In this document: piece after piece, positions 15,925 to 24,258 of the stretch
Position numbering within the stretch: the stretch's first letter is position 1
How the letters are laid out: the number at the start of each line of letters is the position of its first letter
Assembly: GCA_002454415.1 (NCBI GenBank)
Contig: DKIT01000067.1
Location: forward strand, 38,045-74,060
DNA length: 36,016 nucleotides
Direction: 5' to 3'
Source: Sphingobacterium sp. UBA6711
Lineage (GTDB): Bacteria; Bacteroidota; Bacteroidia; Sphingobacteriales; Sphingobacteriaceae
Position numbers and translations under genes: made by a program
The notes under the pieces: model-generated
What the model was told of the DNA's origin: nothing
Seen by the model: the letters and a program-made list of their open reading frames with translations, nothing else
Databases searched by the model: none

Positions 15925-16563
15925 GTGAATTTGAAGATTACATTAAAAGATATTGGAAGGAGGTATAACAATGAATGGATTTTTAGGCATATTGATTATA
16001 CCTTCGAATCCGGAAAAAGTTATGCCATCCTCGGCCACAATGGTTCAGGAAAGTCTACCTTCCTCAAAATACTTTCGAGCAGCTTGACACCATCCGCCGG
16101 TGAATTGATTTATACAAATGGAGATGACATCTTAAGTATAGATCAAATCTATCAAGAATTATCGTTAGCTGCACCTTATATTGAACTGATCGAAGAATTT
16201 ACACTGGCAGAATTGATTGATTTTCACTTCAAATTTAAAAAATACCTCCCTGGTTTTAATAAAGACAATGTAGTCGATTTATTGGGCTTGAGACAGGCTC
16301 TAGATAAAGAAATAAGATATTTTTCGTCTGGTATGCGACAACGCGTAAAGCTCGTGTTAGCCTGTTGTTCCGCTTCAACTTTAGTTTTGTTGGACGAACC
16401 TACAAGTAATTTGGACAGCGAAGGAGAAGCTTGGTACCTTAACTTAGTTCATCATACGAGATTGAAAACCCGTATTTTTGTTGTGTGTTCAAATCAAGAA
16501 AAAGAGTATGGATTCTGTGATAAAACTATCTCAATTTTGGATTTTAAATCTCAGAGAATATAA
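15925..16563 (+). CDS. Single-domain ABC ATPase with atypical Q- and H-loops
   Basis: About 212 residues. Walker A is GHNGSGKST (about 38-46), signature FSSGMRQR and Walker B TLVLLDEPTSNLD are intact. The Q-loop position reads ELSLAAPYIEL with no glutamine, and the H-loop position reads VVCSNQEKEY with asparagine in place of histidine (about 191). Its place between lpxA and efp is conserved in Bacteroidota as far as I recall. No membrane partner is adjacent. The start is a GTG at 15925 or TTG at 15922; there is no in-frame ATG, and the ATG at 15912 is out of frame. The function is unknown; CcmA-like export or a non-transport role are both possible. Confidence 0.8.
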   Translation: MNLKITLKDIGRRYNNEWIFRHIDYTFESGKSYAILGHNGSGKSTFLKILSSSLTPSAGELIYTNGDDILSIDQIYQELSLAAPYIELIEEFTLAELIDFHFKFKKYLPGFNKDNVVDLLGLRQALDKEIRYFSSGMRQRVKLVLACCSASTLVLLDEPTSNLDSEGEAWYLNLVHHTRLKTRIFVVCSNQEKEYGFCDKTISILDFKSQRI

Positions 16564-16738
16564 GCATTTTGAAGCTATGTAAATGCAGTTTTCCCCCTGC
16601 CACAATCCATATAAAATAAAATTAAAAGAGAGTTAAGCAGCTTTACAAAATTTCGTGATTAGTTTTATTGCTCATTTGGAACGAATACTTTCCATAAAAA
16701 AGTAGCGAATGAAATTTTTATAAAACAATTAGTTTTTG

Positions 16739-16746
16739 TACTTTTG
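16739..16746 (+). promoter_or_regulatory. -7 box TACTTTTG upstream of efp
   Basis: An exact TAnnTTTG match sits 43 bases before the efp ATG (predicted start about 16751). The -33 position has T-rich sequence without a clear TTG. The 226-base gap before efp shows no gene and one weak 6-bp hairpin after the ABC gene (16564-16586). Confidence 0.45.
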
Positions 16747-16789
16747 ACGACTCAATAATGAGATAACCGTTTAAAGTTCAATTCAAAGA

Positions 16790-17350
16790 ATGGCTAAGGC
16801 ATCAGAGGTAAAATCAGGAAATATTTTAAGATTTAACGGAGAATTAGTATCCGTAGAAGAATATATACACCGTACACCAGGTAATTTACGTGCATTTTAT
16901 CAAGCTAGAATGCGTAATGTTAAAACAGGTAAATTAGTTGAGTATCGCTTTAGAGTCGACGAGTCTGTAGAGATAGCACGTGTAGAAACGAGTGATTATC
17001 AATACTTGTATGAGGATGGGGAATTTTTCGTTGTAATGGACAATAATACATACGAGCAATTTAATATTCCTAAATTTTTATTTGGTGATTCAGCTCGTTT
17101 TTTGAAAGAAGGAATGACTGTCATTATTGCTTTTGAAAGTGAGGAGCCTATTATGGCAGAAGCGCCAAAAAGTGTTGAATTAGAAATTACATATACTGAG
17201 CCTGCAGTGAAGGGAGATACATCTACAAATGCGTTGAAAAAGGCTACAGTTGAAACAGGTGTAGAGATTATGGTTCCGTTGTTCATCAATCAAGGTGAGA
17301 GAGTGAGAGTAGATACGCAGACAGGTAGTTATATCGAGCGCGTAAAATAA
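16790..17350 (+). CDS. efp: Elongation factor P
   Basis: EF-P rescues ribosomes stalled at polyproline. The 186-residue protein has the three-domain layout: KOW-like N domain (1-62, MAKASEVKSGNIL), OB domain II, and OB domain III ending GERVRVDTQTGSYIERVK. The loop that reaches the peptidyl-transferase centre reads RTPGNLRAF, so the residue aligned with E. coli Lys34 is asparagine (N32), with Arg at 34. No EpmA/EarP-type modification gene is nearby. It is followed by a strong intrinsic terminator and preceded by its own -7 box. Confidence 0.97.
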   Translation: MAKASEVKSGNILRFNGELVSVEEYIHRTPGNLRAFYQARMRNVKTGKLVEYRFRVDESVEIARVETSDYQYLYEDGEFFVVMDNNTYEQFNIPKFLFGDSARFLKEGMTVIIAFESEEPIMAEAPKSVELEITYTEPAVKGDTSTNALKKATVETGVEIMVPLFINQGERVRVDTQTGSYIERVK

Positions 17351-17382
17351 TATATAAAGATTTTAGGTTTAGGTTGATTATT

Positions 17383-17418
17383 CGGTCTTGATAGCGCTCG
17401 CTACAAGGCCGTTTTTTT
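17383..17418 (+). terminator. Rho-independent terminator after efp
   Basis: Stem CGGTCTTG / CAAGGCCG (one G-T pair) extends through TAGC / GCTA with a 4-base loop, followed directly by TTTTTTT. It lies 32 bases after the efp stop. Confidence 0.85.
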
Positions 17419-17545
17419 TATCTTTATGCGGCTTTTGTACATTACATGCAGGGGCCTACAAAATCCATTATGGACCAGTACTTATTTAAACTTAAAGACC
17501 GAACTGGATTTTGTCAAACAGGTTGTCTTCTATATATAGCGAGTT

Positions 17546-18127
17546 ATGAAATCAAAGAAAGAACTTAGATCGGAATATAAAATCAAGAGATGCGAACTCT
17601 CAAAGGAAAGAGAAGCAAAACTCAATCAGATGTTGCTTTCTCAATTTAGGTCGATTGATCTTTCTACTGTGAATTTTTTACATATTTTTCTGCCTATAGC
17701 GAAATATCATGAACCGGATACCTATCTTATAATACATTATATACAGAAATCTTTCCCTCAAATAGAAATCGTTGTGTCCCGGTCCAATTTTGATGATTTT
17801 TCGATGCAGCATTATCTATTGGATAAGCATACAAGATTTGAAACAAATGAATGGGGAATATCCGAACCCGTGTCTGGAGTTGAGGTGGCACCTCGAGATA
17901 TCGATATGATTATAGTTCCTTTGTTGATCTTTGATCTTTCTGGCTATCGTGTAGGGTATGGAAAAGGGTTCTATGACCGCTTCTTTGCGTTCTGTAAAGC
18001 TAATGTAGAACGTATTGGGCTTTCTTTTTTTGATCCTGTTGATATTTTTATAGATAAAAATGAACATGATATTCCATTGACTAAAGCTATTACCCCACAG
18101 CGTATTTATCATTTTTCCGATAAATAA
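17546..18127 (+). CDS. 5-formyltetrahydrofolate cyclo-ligase
   Basis: This ATP-dependent enzyme converts 5-formyl-THF to 5,10-methenyl-THF and recycles a folate storage/inhibitor form. The 193-residue protein has the conserved N-terminus KKELRSEYKIKR, the ATP/phosphate loop GYRVGYGKGFYDRF (residues 133-146), and DMIIVPLLIFD. It is the YgfA/MTHFS family; I give no symbol as naming varies. It stands alone between the efp terminator and a TPR regulator. No promoter box is clear. The start is ATG at 17546. Confidence 0.93.
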   Translation: MKSKKELRSEYKIKRCELSKEREAKLNQMLLSQFRSIDLSTVNFLHIFLPIAKYHEPDTYLIIHYIQKSFPQIEIVVSRSNFDDFSMQHYLLDKHTRFETNEWGISEPVSGVEVAPRDIDMIIVPLLIFDLSGYRVGYGKGFYDRFFAFCKANVERIGLSFFDPVDIFIDKNEHDIPLTKAITPQRIYHFSDK

Positions 18128-18278
18128 TATTTTTGGCACAATGTATTTTTTGATGTTTGGTCTGTGATAGGTCCAAAAAGTGATGCTTTGTCAAAGCCGC
18201 TATTGCCTAGTTAATTAGTTTTGTTAGGGTTGATTTTGGCCTATGGTGGTTTAATTAAAATTATTTTTTACTTTTAAT

Positions 18279-20045
18279 GTGAAATTCAACTTCTATTCCG
18301 ATATGTCACGATGTTTGCTAATTCTCCTTTTCTTAACGATTATGCCTTGTCAAATTGTTTGTGGGATGGATTTGATGGATTCGAATTCCTCCTTGGAAGA
18401 GAAGAATTTTTACGAAACAATTATACAGGAATCGCAGAAACACCAATCCTCTAGCTCGACATTGAGCAGGTACCTCACACCATATTTTAATCAAGCAGTT
18501 CGAAAAAACGATAAGGCTCTATTGGCAATATATTATTGTATGCTAGCAGATCAATCGTTTAACCAGGAAGGTACCAAAAATAGTTTTAGTGATAAATATT
18601 ATTTGAAAGCTTTAGACTTAGAAAATGGCTATAGTTATCAGAATGTACGAACTTGGGTAAAGGTGATGTATGGTTTCTATCTCTATAGATGCTTAAAGGC
18701 GTCTGAGGCGCTACCTTTTATCTTGGAAGGTGAAAAAGGACTTGAGGATATTCCCAAAGGACTTGTTTTAGACTTGATACAAACTTATAAGAAGCTAGGG
18801 TATTTTTTTGGAACCCTTGGCGATTATACTTCAGGTATCAAATATTTAAATTTAGGACAGCAGCAGGAGGGGATCTCTCCGCGATTGAAAGCTGAGATTT
18901 TAGATAATTTAGGCGTATTGACGCTGAAAAGTGGGGGTGACACCTTGCAGGCGATGAGAAATTTTGAGCTTGCACAATCATTGGCACTCTCCGAAAACGA
19001 TTCTTTGCGTTATGCTAAAATTTTAGGAAATCAAGCCTCCATTTATGAGGGAAGTAAAGATTACCAAAAGGCTCTTCGGCTCTTGGATAAAGATCTTGAG
19101 ATTTCGAAATCACTTGGAAACGATCGAAATACTATTTTTGCTTTAATGATGCGTATTCGTCTCCATATTGCAAGGGAGGAAATCAAAGACGTTCGCCAGA
19201 TGATTTTAGAAGCTGAAGCACTCTTATCAGGGTCTGATGATAAGAAAACTATTCTTGAACTCGAGATACATAAATTGAATTTGGCGATACAAAATAAAGA
19301 TTTTGATCGTGAGCTCAATGCACGTAGAAGAATCGAACGCCTGCAAGATTCTCTTCGTTTTCTCGATGGCGATCCTGTATTGTCCCAGTTGAAATTTATG
19401 GCAGATAAGCAAAAGTATGCGGATAAATTATCGCTGGCGCAAGCTGTTATTAAGAAAAAGCAAGCTGAAAGACGTTTGTGGTTGATAATGAGTTTATTTG
19501 TTCTGGTTTTATTTTTCTTTATTTATAATACTGTTCGTTATCGTGCCCGAAAGCGTATTCGTGACTATGAATACCAATTGCTTAACCTAAAATATACCAA
19601 AGCCGAATTGGATCGGGAATTGACGAGTTCAAAAAGTCAGGTTGAAGAATATGTAGCCTATCTTAAACGAAATAATGAACAGATTAATCTGCTTTCCGCA
19701 ATGCTTGAGGAAAAAGGAGGTACTGTTGATAAAGATCGAGATGAATTAAAAACTTTACTGCAGTCCCATCTTATCACCGAAGAAAAATGGCAGGAATTTA
19801 AACTTCTGATTGTAAAAGAATTTCCCAATTTGCTGCAAGATATACAGACCAAATTCCCGGATGTCACTGAATCTAATTTACGGGTAATTGTACTTATAAA
19901 ATTAGGCCTAAATAACAGGGAAGTTGCCAATGTGTTGGGTGTGACCCCTGACGCAATAAAAAAATCTATGCAACGACTAAAAAAGAAGTTGGGTGATCAA
20001 GCTGGGCTGCTCATGGAGTATATTTCTGATAAGGAGCTGGTATAG
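18279..20045 (+). CDS. TPR-membrane-HTH regulatory protein
   Basis: The 588-residue protein has a signal peptide or anchor (LLILLFLTIMPCQIVCG), an N-terminal TPR region (about 60-390, with GDYTSGIKYLNLGQQ, LDNLGVLTLKSGG, GNQASIYEGSKDYQKALRLLDK), one transmembrane helix (about 398-417), a cytoplasmic coiled coil (about 425-480), and a LuxR-like helix-turn-helix at the C-terminus (VIVLIKLGLNNREVANVLGVTPDAIKKSMQRLKKKLG). This layout is common in Bacteroidota and suggests a sensor that passes a periplasmic TPR-mediated signal to DNA. Its targets are unknown. The start is GTG at 18279, or ATG at 18303, which would open right at the signal sequence. The adjacent ATG at 18277 is out of frame and stops at once. 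Confidence 0.85.
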   Translation: MKFNFYSDMSRCLLILLFLTIMPCQIVCGMDLMDSNSSLEEKNFYETIIQESQKHQSSSSTLSRYLTPYFNQAVRKNDKALLAIYYCMLADQSFNQEGTKNSFSDKYYLKALDLENGYSYQNVRTWVKVMYGFYLYRCLKASEALPFILEGEKGLEDIPKGLVLDLIQTYKKLGYFFGTLGDYTSGIKYLNLGQQQEGISPRLKAEILDNLGVLTLKSGGDTLQAMRNFELAQSLALSENDSLRYAKILGNQASIYEGSKDYQKALRLLDKDLEISKSLGNDRNTIFALMMRIRLHIAREEIKDVRQMILEAEALLSGSDDKKTILELEIHKLNLAIQNKDFDRELNARRRIERLQDSLRFLDGDPVLSQLKFMADKQKYADKLSLAQAVIKKKQAERRLWLIMSLFVLVLFFFIYNTVRYRARKRIRDYEYQLLNLKYTKAELDRELTSSKSQVEEYVAYLKRNNEQINLLSAMLEEKGGTVDKDRDELKTLLQSHLITEEKWQEFKLLIVKEFPNLLQDIQTKFPDVTESNLRVIVLIKLGLNNREVANVLGVTPDAIKKSMQRLKKKLGDQAGLLMEYISDKELV

Positions 20046-20092
20046 TGAACCAAGTTACGCGATCGGAAACGCTGGTTGAATCTCAGAGAAAA

Positions 20093-20123
20093 AAGCGTTC
20101 AATATCGTACATATTGAACGCTT
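20093..20123. terminator. Bidirectional terminator between the TPR regulator and galE
   Basis: A perfect 13-bp stem (AAGCGTTCAATAT and its complement) with a 5-base loop is followed on the leftward strand by TTTTTT. It lies just after the galE stop and 48 bases after the convergent gene's stop. Confidence 0.8.
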
Positions 20124-20129
20124 CGTATG

Positions 20130-21161
20130 TTAATCCAAAGGATTCTCTTTCAGATTTTTCTCCCAAGCCCAGGCTGAAGCCATCATCTCGTCTATGCCGA
20201 GCGCAGCCTTCCAATGCAGTTGGTTTGCCGATTTAGTGACATCTCCATATACTTTGATGATATCTCCATCACGACGCGGGCCAAATTCATAATTTAGCTT
20301 TTGCCCAGAAGCTTTTTCAAATGCTTTTATTGCTTCGAGTACAGAGTAGCCGTTTCCTGTGCCGACGTTAAATACGTCGTATTTTCCATTTGGATTTCCC
20401 TGTTCCAACAATTTGATCGCAGCAACATGAGCCTTAGCTAAATCAACTACATGGATATAATCGCGGATACAAGACCCATCTGGAGTATCGTAATCTGAAC
20501 CAAATACAGTTAGCTTCTCTCTTTTTCCAATAGCCGTTTGTGTGATAAATGGAAGTAAGTTTTGAGGAACACCATTTGGCAGTTCTCCAATTAATGCCGA
20601 TTCATGGGCTCCAACAGGGTTGAAATAACGTAAAGCAATGATATTATAGTTATCATAAGCCAAGGCAGTCTCCTGAAGAATTTCTTCCGCAATTTGTTTG
20701 GTATTTCCATATGGAGAAGCCGCTTTCTTTACTGGAGCACTTTCGTCAACGGGAAGGTGGTCTGGCTCACCGTATACGGTGCAACTTGAGGAAAACACAA
20801 AATTAATCGGCTTATTTTGGTAAGACTCTAACAAGTTGATTAAGGAAAAGAAATTGTTGTGGTAATATTTTAACGGATTTTGAACAGATTCTCCCACCGC
20901 TTTGGAAGCAGCAAAGTGGATGATGCCTGAAATATCGGTATTGTTTTTTACAAATTCATTGACCTTTTCGGTGTCACAAAGATCAAACTGATGAAATTCG
21001 GGTCTTACACCAATGATCTTTTCGATTTGATCTAAAATTTTGATGTTTGAATTTGATAAATCATCGATGATAACAGGAACGTAACCTGCTTGATGTAATT
21101 CGACCACTGTGTGTGAACCGATATATCCTGTTCCACCTGTGACTAATATTTTTTTGTTCAT
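20130..21161 (-). CDS. galE: UDP-glucose 4-epimerase
   Basis: GalE interconverts UDP-glucose and UDP-galactose (often also the N-acetyl forms) for galactose use and surface glycans. The 343-residue SDR protein has the NAD-binding motif GGTGYIGSHT (9-18), the SSCTVYGEP segment with active-site serine region, and the catalytic YxxxK in SPYGNTKQIAEE. The family signature HYHNNFFSLINLLE-type is present as YYHNNFFSLINLLES. The C-terminus ends in WAWEKNLKENP, typical. Upstream in the same direction lies a decayed fragment of another sugar-nucleotide SDR enzyme (21189-21318). Confidence 0.95.
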   Translation of the reverse strand: MNKKILVTGGTGYIGSHTVVELHQAGYVPVIIDDLSNSNIKILDQIEKIIGVRPEFHQFDLCDTEKVNEFVKNNTDISGIIHFAASKAVGESVQNPLKYYHNNFFSLINLLESYQNKPINFVFSSSCTVYGEPDHLPVDESAPVKKAASPYGNTKQIAEEILQETALAYDNYNIIALRYFNPVGAHESALIGELPNGVPQNLLPFITQTAIGKREKLTVFGSDYDTPDGSCIRDYIHVVDLAKAHVAAIKLLEQGNPNGKYDVFNVGTGNGYSVLEAIKAFEKASGQKLNYEFGPRRDGDIIKVYGDVTKSANQLHWKAALGIDEMMASAWAWEKNLKENPLD

Positions 21162-21188
21162 TATTGTTGATTATAGTAAGTAAAGTCT

Positions 21189-21318
21189 TTATGTGTTGAG
21201 GTCTCTGGTAATCAAGTTCAATAGCATGATAACCTTCAATAAAGCGATCGCAAAGTTGTGAACCAAGAAAACCTGCCGCTCCTGTTATCAAAATCCTTTT
21301 GCGATGTTTATTTTCCAC
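21189..21318 (-). pseudogene. N-terminal remnant of a UDP-glucuronate decarboxylase-like SDR gene
   Basis: The frame from ATG 21318 reads MENKHRKRILITGAAGFLG then SQLCDRFIEGYHAI, which matches the start of NAD-dependent UDP-glucuronate decarboxylases. After GYHAI the conserved next segment (roughly GMDNLITGDLxNI) is found in another frame as NLITRDLNT followed by a stop at 21189. So the gene carries a small deletion or frameshift and retains only about 43 codons; the catalytic SYK part is gone. The same-frame continuation to 21061 inside galE has no similarity I recognise. It seems to be a relic left when a neighbouring sugar-nucleotide gene was lost. Confidence 0.65.
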
Positions 21319-21349
21319 TCAATGGTTCCGTTTAATGAAATGGGTTTAA

Positions 21350-21357
21350 TATCTTTG
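21350..21357 (+). promoter_or_regulatory. -7 box TATCTTTG upstream of waaA
   Basis: An exact TAnnTTTG match, with a predicted start near 21361 and about 23 bases of leader before the waaA ATG. No TTG at the -33 position. Confidence 0.45.
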
Positions 21358-21383
21358 ACTAAGATAAACATTATTTTAAAAAT

Positions 21384-22628
21384 ATGCGTTTGCTTTATTC
21401 AATTGGAATCGTTCTTTATGGACTTTTACTGCGTATTTTGGCACCTTTTCATACGAAAGCTAGACTTATGGTGGAAGGGCGAAAAGACTGGTATTTTAAG
21501 ATGAAACAAACGGTTGATTCTTCTCAAAAACATATCTGGTTTCACTTCGCTTCATTGGGTGAATTTGAGCAAGGCAGACCTGTCTTGGAAGCTGTAAAAA
21601 ATTATTATGCAGATCATAAAATAATTGTAACATTTTATTCACCCTCGGGTTATGAAATTCGAAAAAAAACGCATTTAGCGGATTATGTCTTTTATCTTCC
21701 TTATGATACAGAAAAAAATGCCCGACTTTTTTTAGACCTTGTCAATCCTAGGTTCGCAGTGTTCACAAAATATGAATACTGGTATTATTTTTTTGAAGGA
21801 TTACATCAGCGCTCGATTCACTTATTTCTGATCTCGGCGATTTTTAGACCTGAGCAGATTTTCTTTCAAGTTTACGGAGCTTTTTTTCGAAAGATTTTGA
21901 GTTATGTAACCTATTTTTTTGTTCAGAATGAAGAAAGCGTATGTTTGTTGAAGGAATTGGGTATACGAAATGCTGGATTGGCTGGAGATACACGTTTCGA
22001 TAGGGTCGTCGATCTGCCTAAAACCAGAAAAGCAATTCCCGAAATAATTCAATTTGCTCACGAAAAACCAGCCTTAATAGCTGGTAGTACTTGGCCCGAA
22101 GATGAGCAGATTTTGAAAGAATTGTTGCAGCATTATCCAAATTATAAGCTGATTTTGGCTCCTCATGAAATCAATGACTCTCATCTAGCAAGTATTTTTA
22201 ACCTTTGGCCAGGGGCACTTCGGTTTTCAAAGATGGCCTCTTACAGTGCTACTGAGATTGCTGAATCAAAGATTCTTGTGATCGATAATATTGGAATGCT
22301 ATCTTCACTATATGGCTATAGCCAGATGGCCTATATTGGAGGCGGATTTGGCGTAGGTATACATAACACCCTCGAAGCCGCGACTTATGGAATACCTGTC
22401 CTTTTTGGGCCAAATTTCAAAAAATTTCAAGAAGCTAAGGATTTGGTGCAAAATGGATCGGCTTTCTCTATCACTAATCTGAATGAACTGAAAAGCGTAT
22501 TTGAACGATTACAAAATCGTTCTATGTGTCAAGAAGCTGGACAATTGGCGCGGGAATATGTATTGCAAAAGGCTGGTGCGACACCAATTATCATGAAATA
22601 CCTTAAAACTAATGAGATGAAAATATAA
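21384..22628 (+). CDS. waaA: 3-deoxy-D-manno-octulosonic acid (Kdo) transferase
   Basis: WaaA transfers Kdo from CMP-Kdo to lipid IVA at the inner membrane. The 414-residue protein has an N-terminal membrane anchor (about 3-20), the conserved FASLGEFEQGRPV (with the likely catalytic glutamate), TFYSPSGYEIRK, YLPYDTEKNARLFL, FTKYEYWYYF, and the C-terminal GT30 donor-binding part with AGSTWPEDE, GGGFGVGIHNTLEAATYGIPVLFGP. It completes the lipid A-Kdo set with lpxD/C/A in this window, though as a separate transcription unit. Whether it adds one or two Kdo units cannot be told. Confidence 0.95.
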   Translation: MRLLYSIGIVLYGLLLRILAPFHTKARLMVEGRKDWYFKMKQTVDSSQKHIWFHFASLGEFEQGRPVLEAVKNYYADHKIIVTFYSPSGYEIRKKTHLADYVFYLPYDTEKNARLFLDLVNPRFAVFTKYEYWYYFFEGLHQRSIHLFLISAIFRPEQIFFQVYGAFFRKILSYVTYFFVQNEESVCLLKELGIRNAGLAGDTRFDRVVDLPKTRKAIPEIIQFAHEKPALIAGSTWPEDEQILKELLQHYPNYKLILAPHEINDSHLASIFNLWPGALRFSKMASYSATEIAESKILVIDNIGMLSSLYGYSQMAYIGGGFGVGIHNTLEAATYGIPVLFGPNFKKFQEAKDLVQNGSAFSITNLNELKSVFERLQNRSMCQEAGQLAREYVLQKAGATPIIMKYLKTNEMKI

Positions 22629-22632
22629 AAGA

Positions 22633-22654
22633 CGGTTTGGAAACCGCCTTTTAT
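22633..22654 (+). terminator. Terminator after waaA
   Basis: CGGTTT (22633-22638) and AAACCG (22641-22646) form a short stem, followed by CCTTTTAT. A second copy of CCGCCTTTTA follows 21 bases later. It lies between convergent waaA and the GAPDH gene. Confidence 0.5.
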
Positions 22655-22672
22655 AAGCTAAAATACCGCCTT

Positions 22673-24121
22673 TTAATAATAAGTATATCTTCTAACACCA
22701 GTAATATGCCGCGATAGTCGCATCACCTGATGTGAATACCCATGTTCATTGTCATACCAAACATAAAGAATGACATTCTTACCATCACCTGAAACAATGG
22801 TCGCAGGAGCGTCTACAATTGCAGTTGCAGTCGTACCGATGATATCTGATGAAACGAGTTCGCTATCTTTTGAAAATTTAATCTGCTCAACGAAGTCACC
22901 GTGTAGGGACGCATTTTTTAATACTTCATTTACTTCATCGATTGTGGTGATCGATTTGATTTCTAGATTTAGAATGGCCAATGATCCATTTGGGACCGGA
23001 ACCCGAATCGCGTTGGAAGTTAGTTTGCCGGTCAATGATGGTAGTACTTTTGAAACAGCATTCCCTGCGCCCGTTTCTGTTATCACCATATTTAGTGCTG
23101 CATTGCGACCTCTTCTAGATTTCTTGTGCATATTGTCGACAAGATTCTGATCATTGGTATAGGAGTGTATGGTTTCAATATGACCTTTTTCAATGCCTAG
23201 CCTATCCTCTAGTACAGCCAGGACAGGGGATATGGCATTCGTTGTACAGGAGGCGGCGGAAAAAATAAAATGCTTTTTCAGATCAACAGTTTTCTCGTTG
23301 ACCGCATATACAATATTTGGAACTCCTTTCCCAGGCGCTGTTAATAAAACTTGAGCAGCGCCTTTGGATTGCAGGTGACGACTGAGCTCTTTTTCATCTC
23401 GAAAAGCACCTGTATTGTCAATTACCAAGGCATTGTATATTTCATAAGAAGTATAATCTATTTCTTCAGGTTGTTTGGCGGAAATGAGATGAACGGTAAT
23501 TCCATTGATAATAAGGGCCTGATTTGCTAGGTCAGCTTGAACCTCTCCTTCGAATTTGCCGTGTATTGAATCATTTTTCAGTAATGTAGCTCTTTTCAAT
23601 AAGGATTTAGCATCATTAGCATCCCGTGTTACAATAGCACGTAGACGGAGTTGCTGCCCAGCACCAGCTTTATTGATGAGCTCCCGCGCGAGTAAGCGAC
23701 CAATGCGACCAAATCCGTAAAGGACTACATCTCGAGGCTTGAACTCTTGTTGTTGATCGATGTCCTTTAATTCACTGCTGATAAAACGGGGCAGGATGTC
23801 CGTGGGGATAACATTTTTTTTAACTTGGAAGGTGAGTTTTCCAATGTCAATACGTGCAGGACTGAGGACGAGTTTTTCTAAGGCTTGAGCGACAGAAAGG
23901 GTTTCAAATATGCTTAATGGTCGTTCGGTAAAAGTTGCACTCTCCTGAAGCAGATTTAGAATTGAACTGGATTTTACATCGATAAGTTGCTTTCGGAAAA
24001 AAACGAGTTCAACAGCATGATTGTACCAAAGATTACTTACAATTTGGATTAAGCTTACAGCAGCATTTTGCTGCTCTTTGTAACTTTTGATCTCTTGGTC
24101 AAAAGATGGCTTGTGTGACAT
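22673..24121 (-). CDS. Glyceraldehyde-3-phosphate dehydrogenase, long form
   Basis: The GAPDH core is intact: NAD site VVLYGFGRIGRLLA, catalytic cysteine in SAASCTTNA (about residue 290), HSYTNDQNLVDN, RAAALN-equivalent RRGRNAALNMV, and WYDNEHGYSHQ. The protein is about 482 residues from ATG 24121, against about 335 for ordinary GAPDH; about 125 extra residues at the N-terminus are helical with no motif I know. Long forms like this exist in Bacteroidota and gammaproteobacteria. A -7 box at 24147-24154 overlaps the more upstream ATG 24160 reading, so that start is unlikely; ATG 24124 is the other option. Glycolytic versus gluconeogenic direction cannot be told. Confidence 0.9.
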   Translation of the reverse strand: MSHKPSFDQEIKSYKEQQNAAVSLIQIVSNLWYNHAVELVFFRKQLIDVKSSSILNLLQESATFTERPLSIFETLSVAQALEKLVLSPARIDIGKLTFQVKKNVIPTDILPRFISSELKDIDQQQEFKPRDVVLYGFGRIGRLLARELINKAGAGQQLRLRAIVTRDANDAKSLLKRATLLKNDSIHGKFEGEVQADLANQALIINGITVHLISAKQPEEIDYTSYEIYNALVIDNTGAFRDEKELSRHLQSKGAAQVLLTAPGKGVPNIVYAVNEKTVDLKKHFIFSAASCTTNAISPVLAVLEDRLGIEKGHIETIHSYTNDQNLVDNMHKKSRRGRNAALNMVITETGAGNAVSKVLPSLTGKLTSNAIRVPVPNGSLAILNLEIKSITTIDEVNEVLKNASLHGDFVEQIKFSKDSELVSSDIIGTTATAIVDAPATIVSGDGKNVILYVWYDNEHGYSHQVMRLSRHITGVRRYTYY

Positions 24122-24146
24122 CATATTTTTATAATGGATTATGGGA

Positions 24147-24154
24147 CAAACATA
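24147..24154 (-). promoter_or_regulatory. -7 box TATGTTTG of the GAPDH gene
   Basis: Read leftward, TATGTTTG (24154-24147) matches exactly. Predicted start about 24143, leader about 20 bases to ATG 24124/24121. It excludes the start codon at 24160. Confidence 0.45.
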
Positions 24155-24258
24155 ACACAATCCGAATTAAAAAATGATTTATATTTTCATTTTCATAATT
24201 TTATGAATGTTATACCTGCTTTGATTGTTATATTTTTAAAATATGTGCCTTAAATTTA

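Noticed and set aside
16564..16586. Weak GCATTT/AAATGC hairpin after the lpxA-linked ABC gene
   Set aside because: A 6-bp stem followed by only TTTT and then C-rich sequence; not enough for a terminator call.
21061..21188. Remaining part of the 85-codon frame after the decarboxylase remnant
   Set aside because: It lies in galE sequence in another frame and reads as nonsense (IINNNEQKNISHRWNRIYRF); only the first part is a genuine relic.
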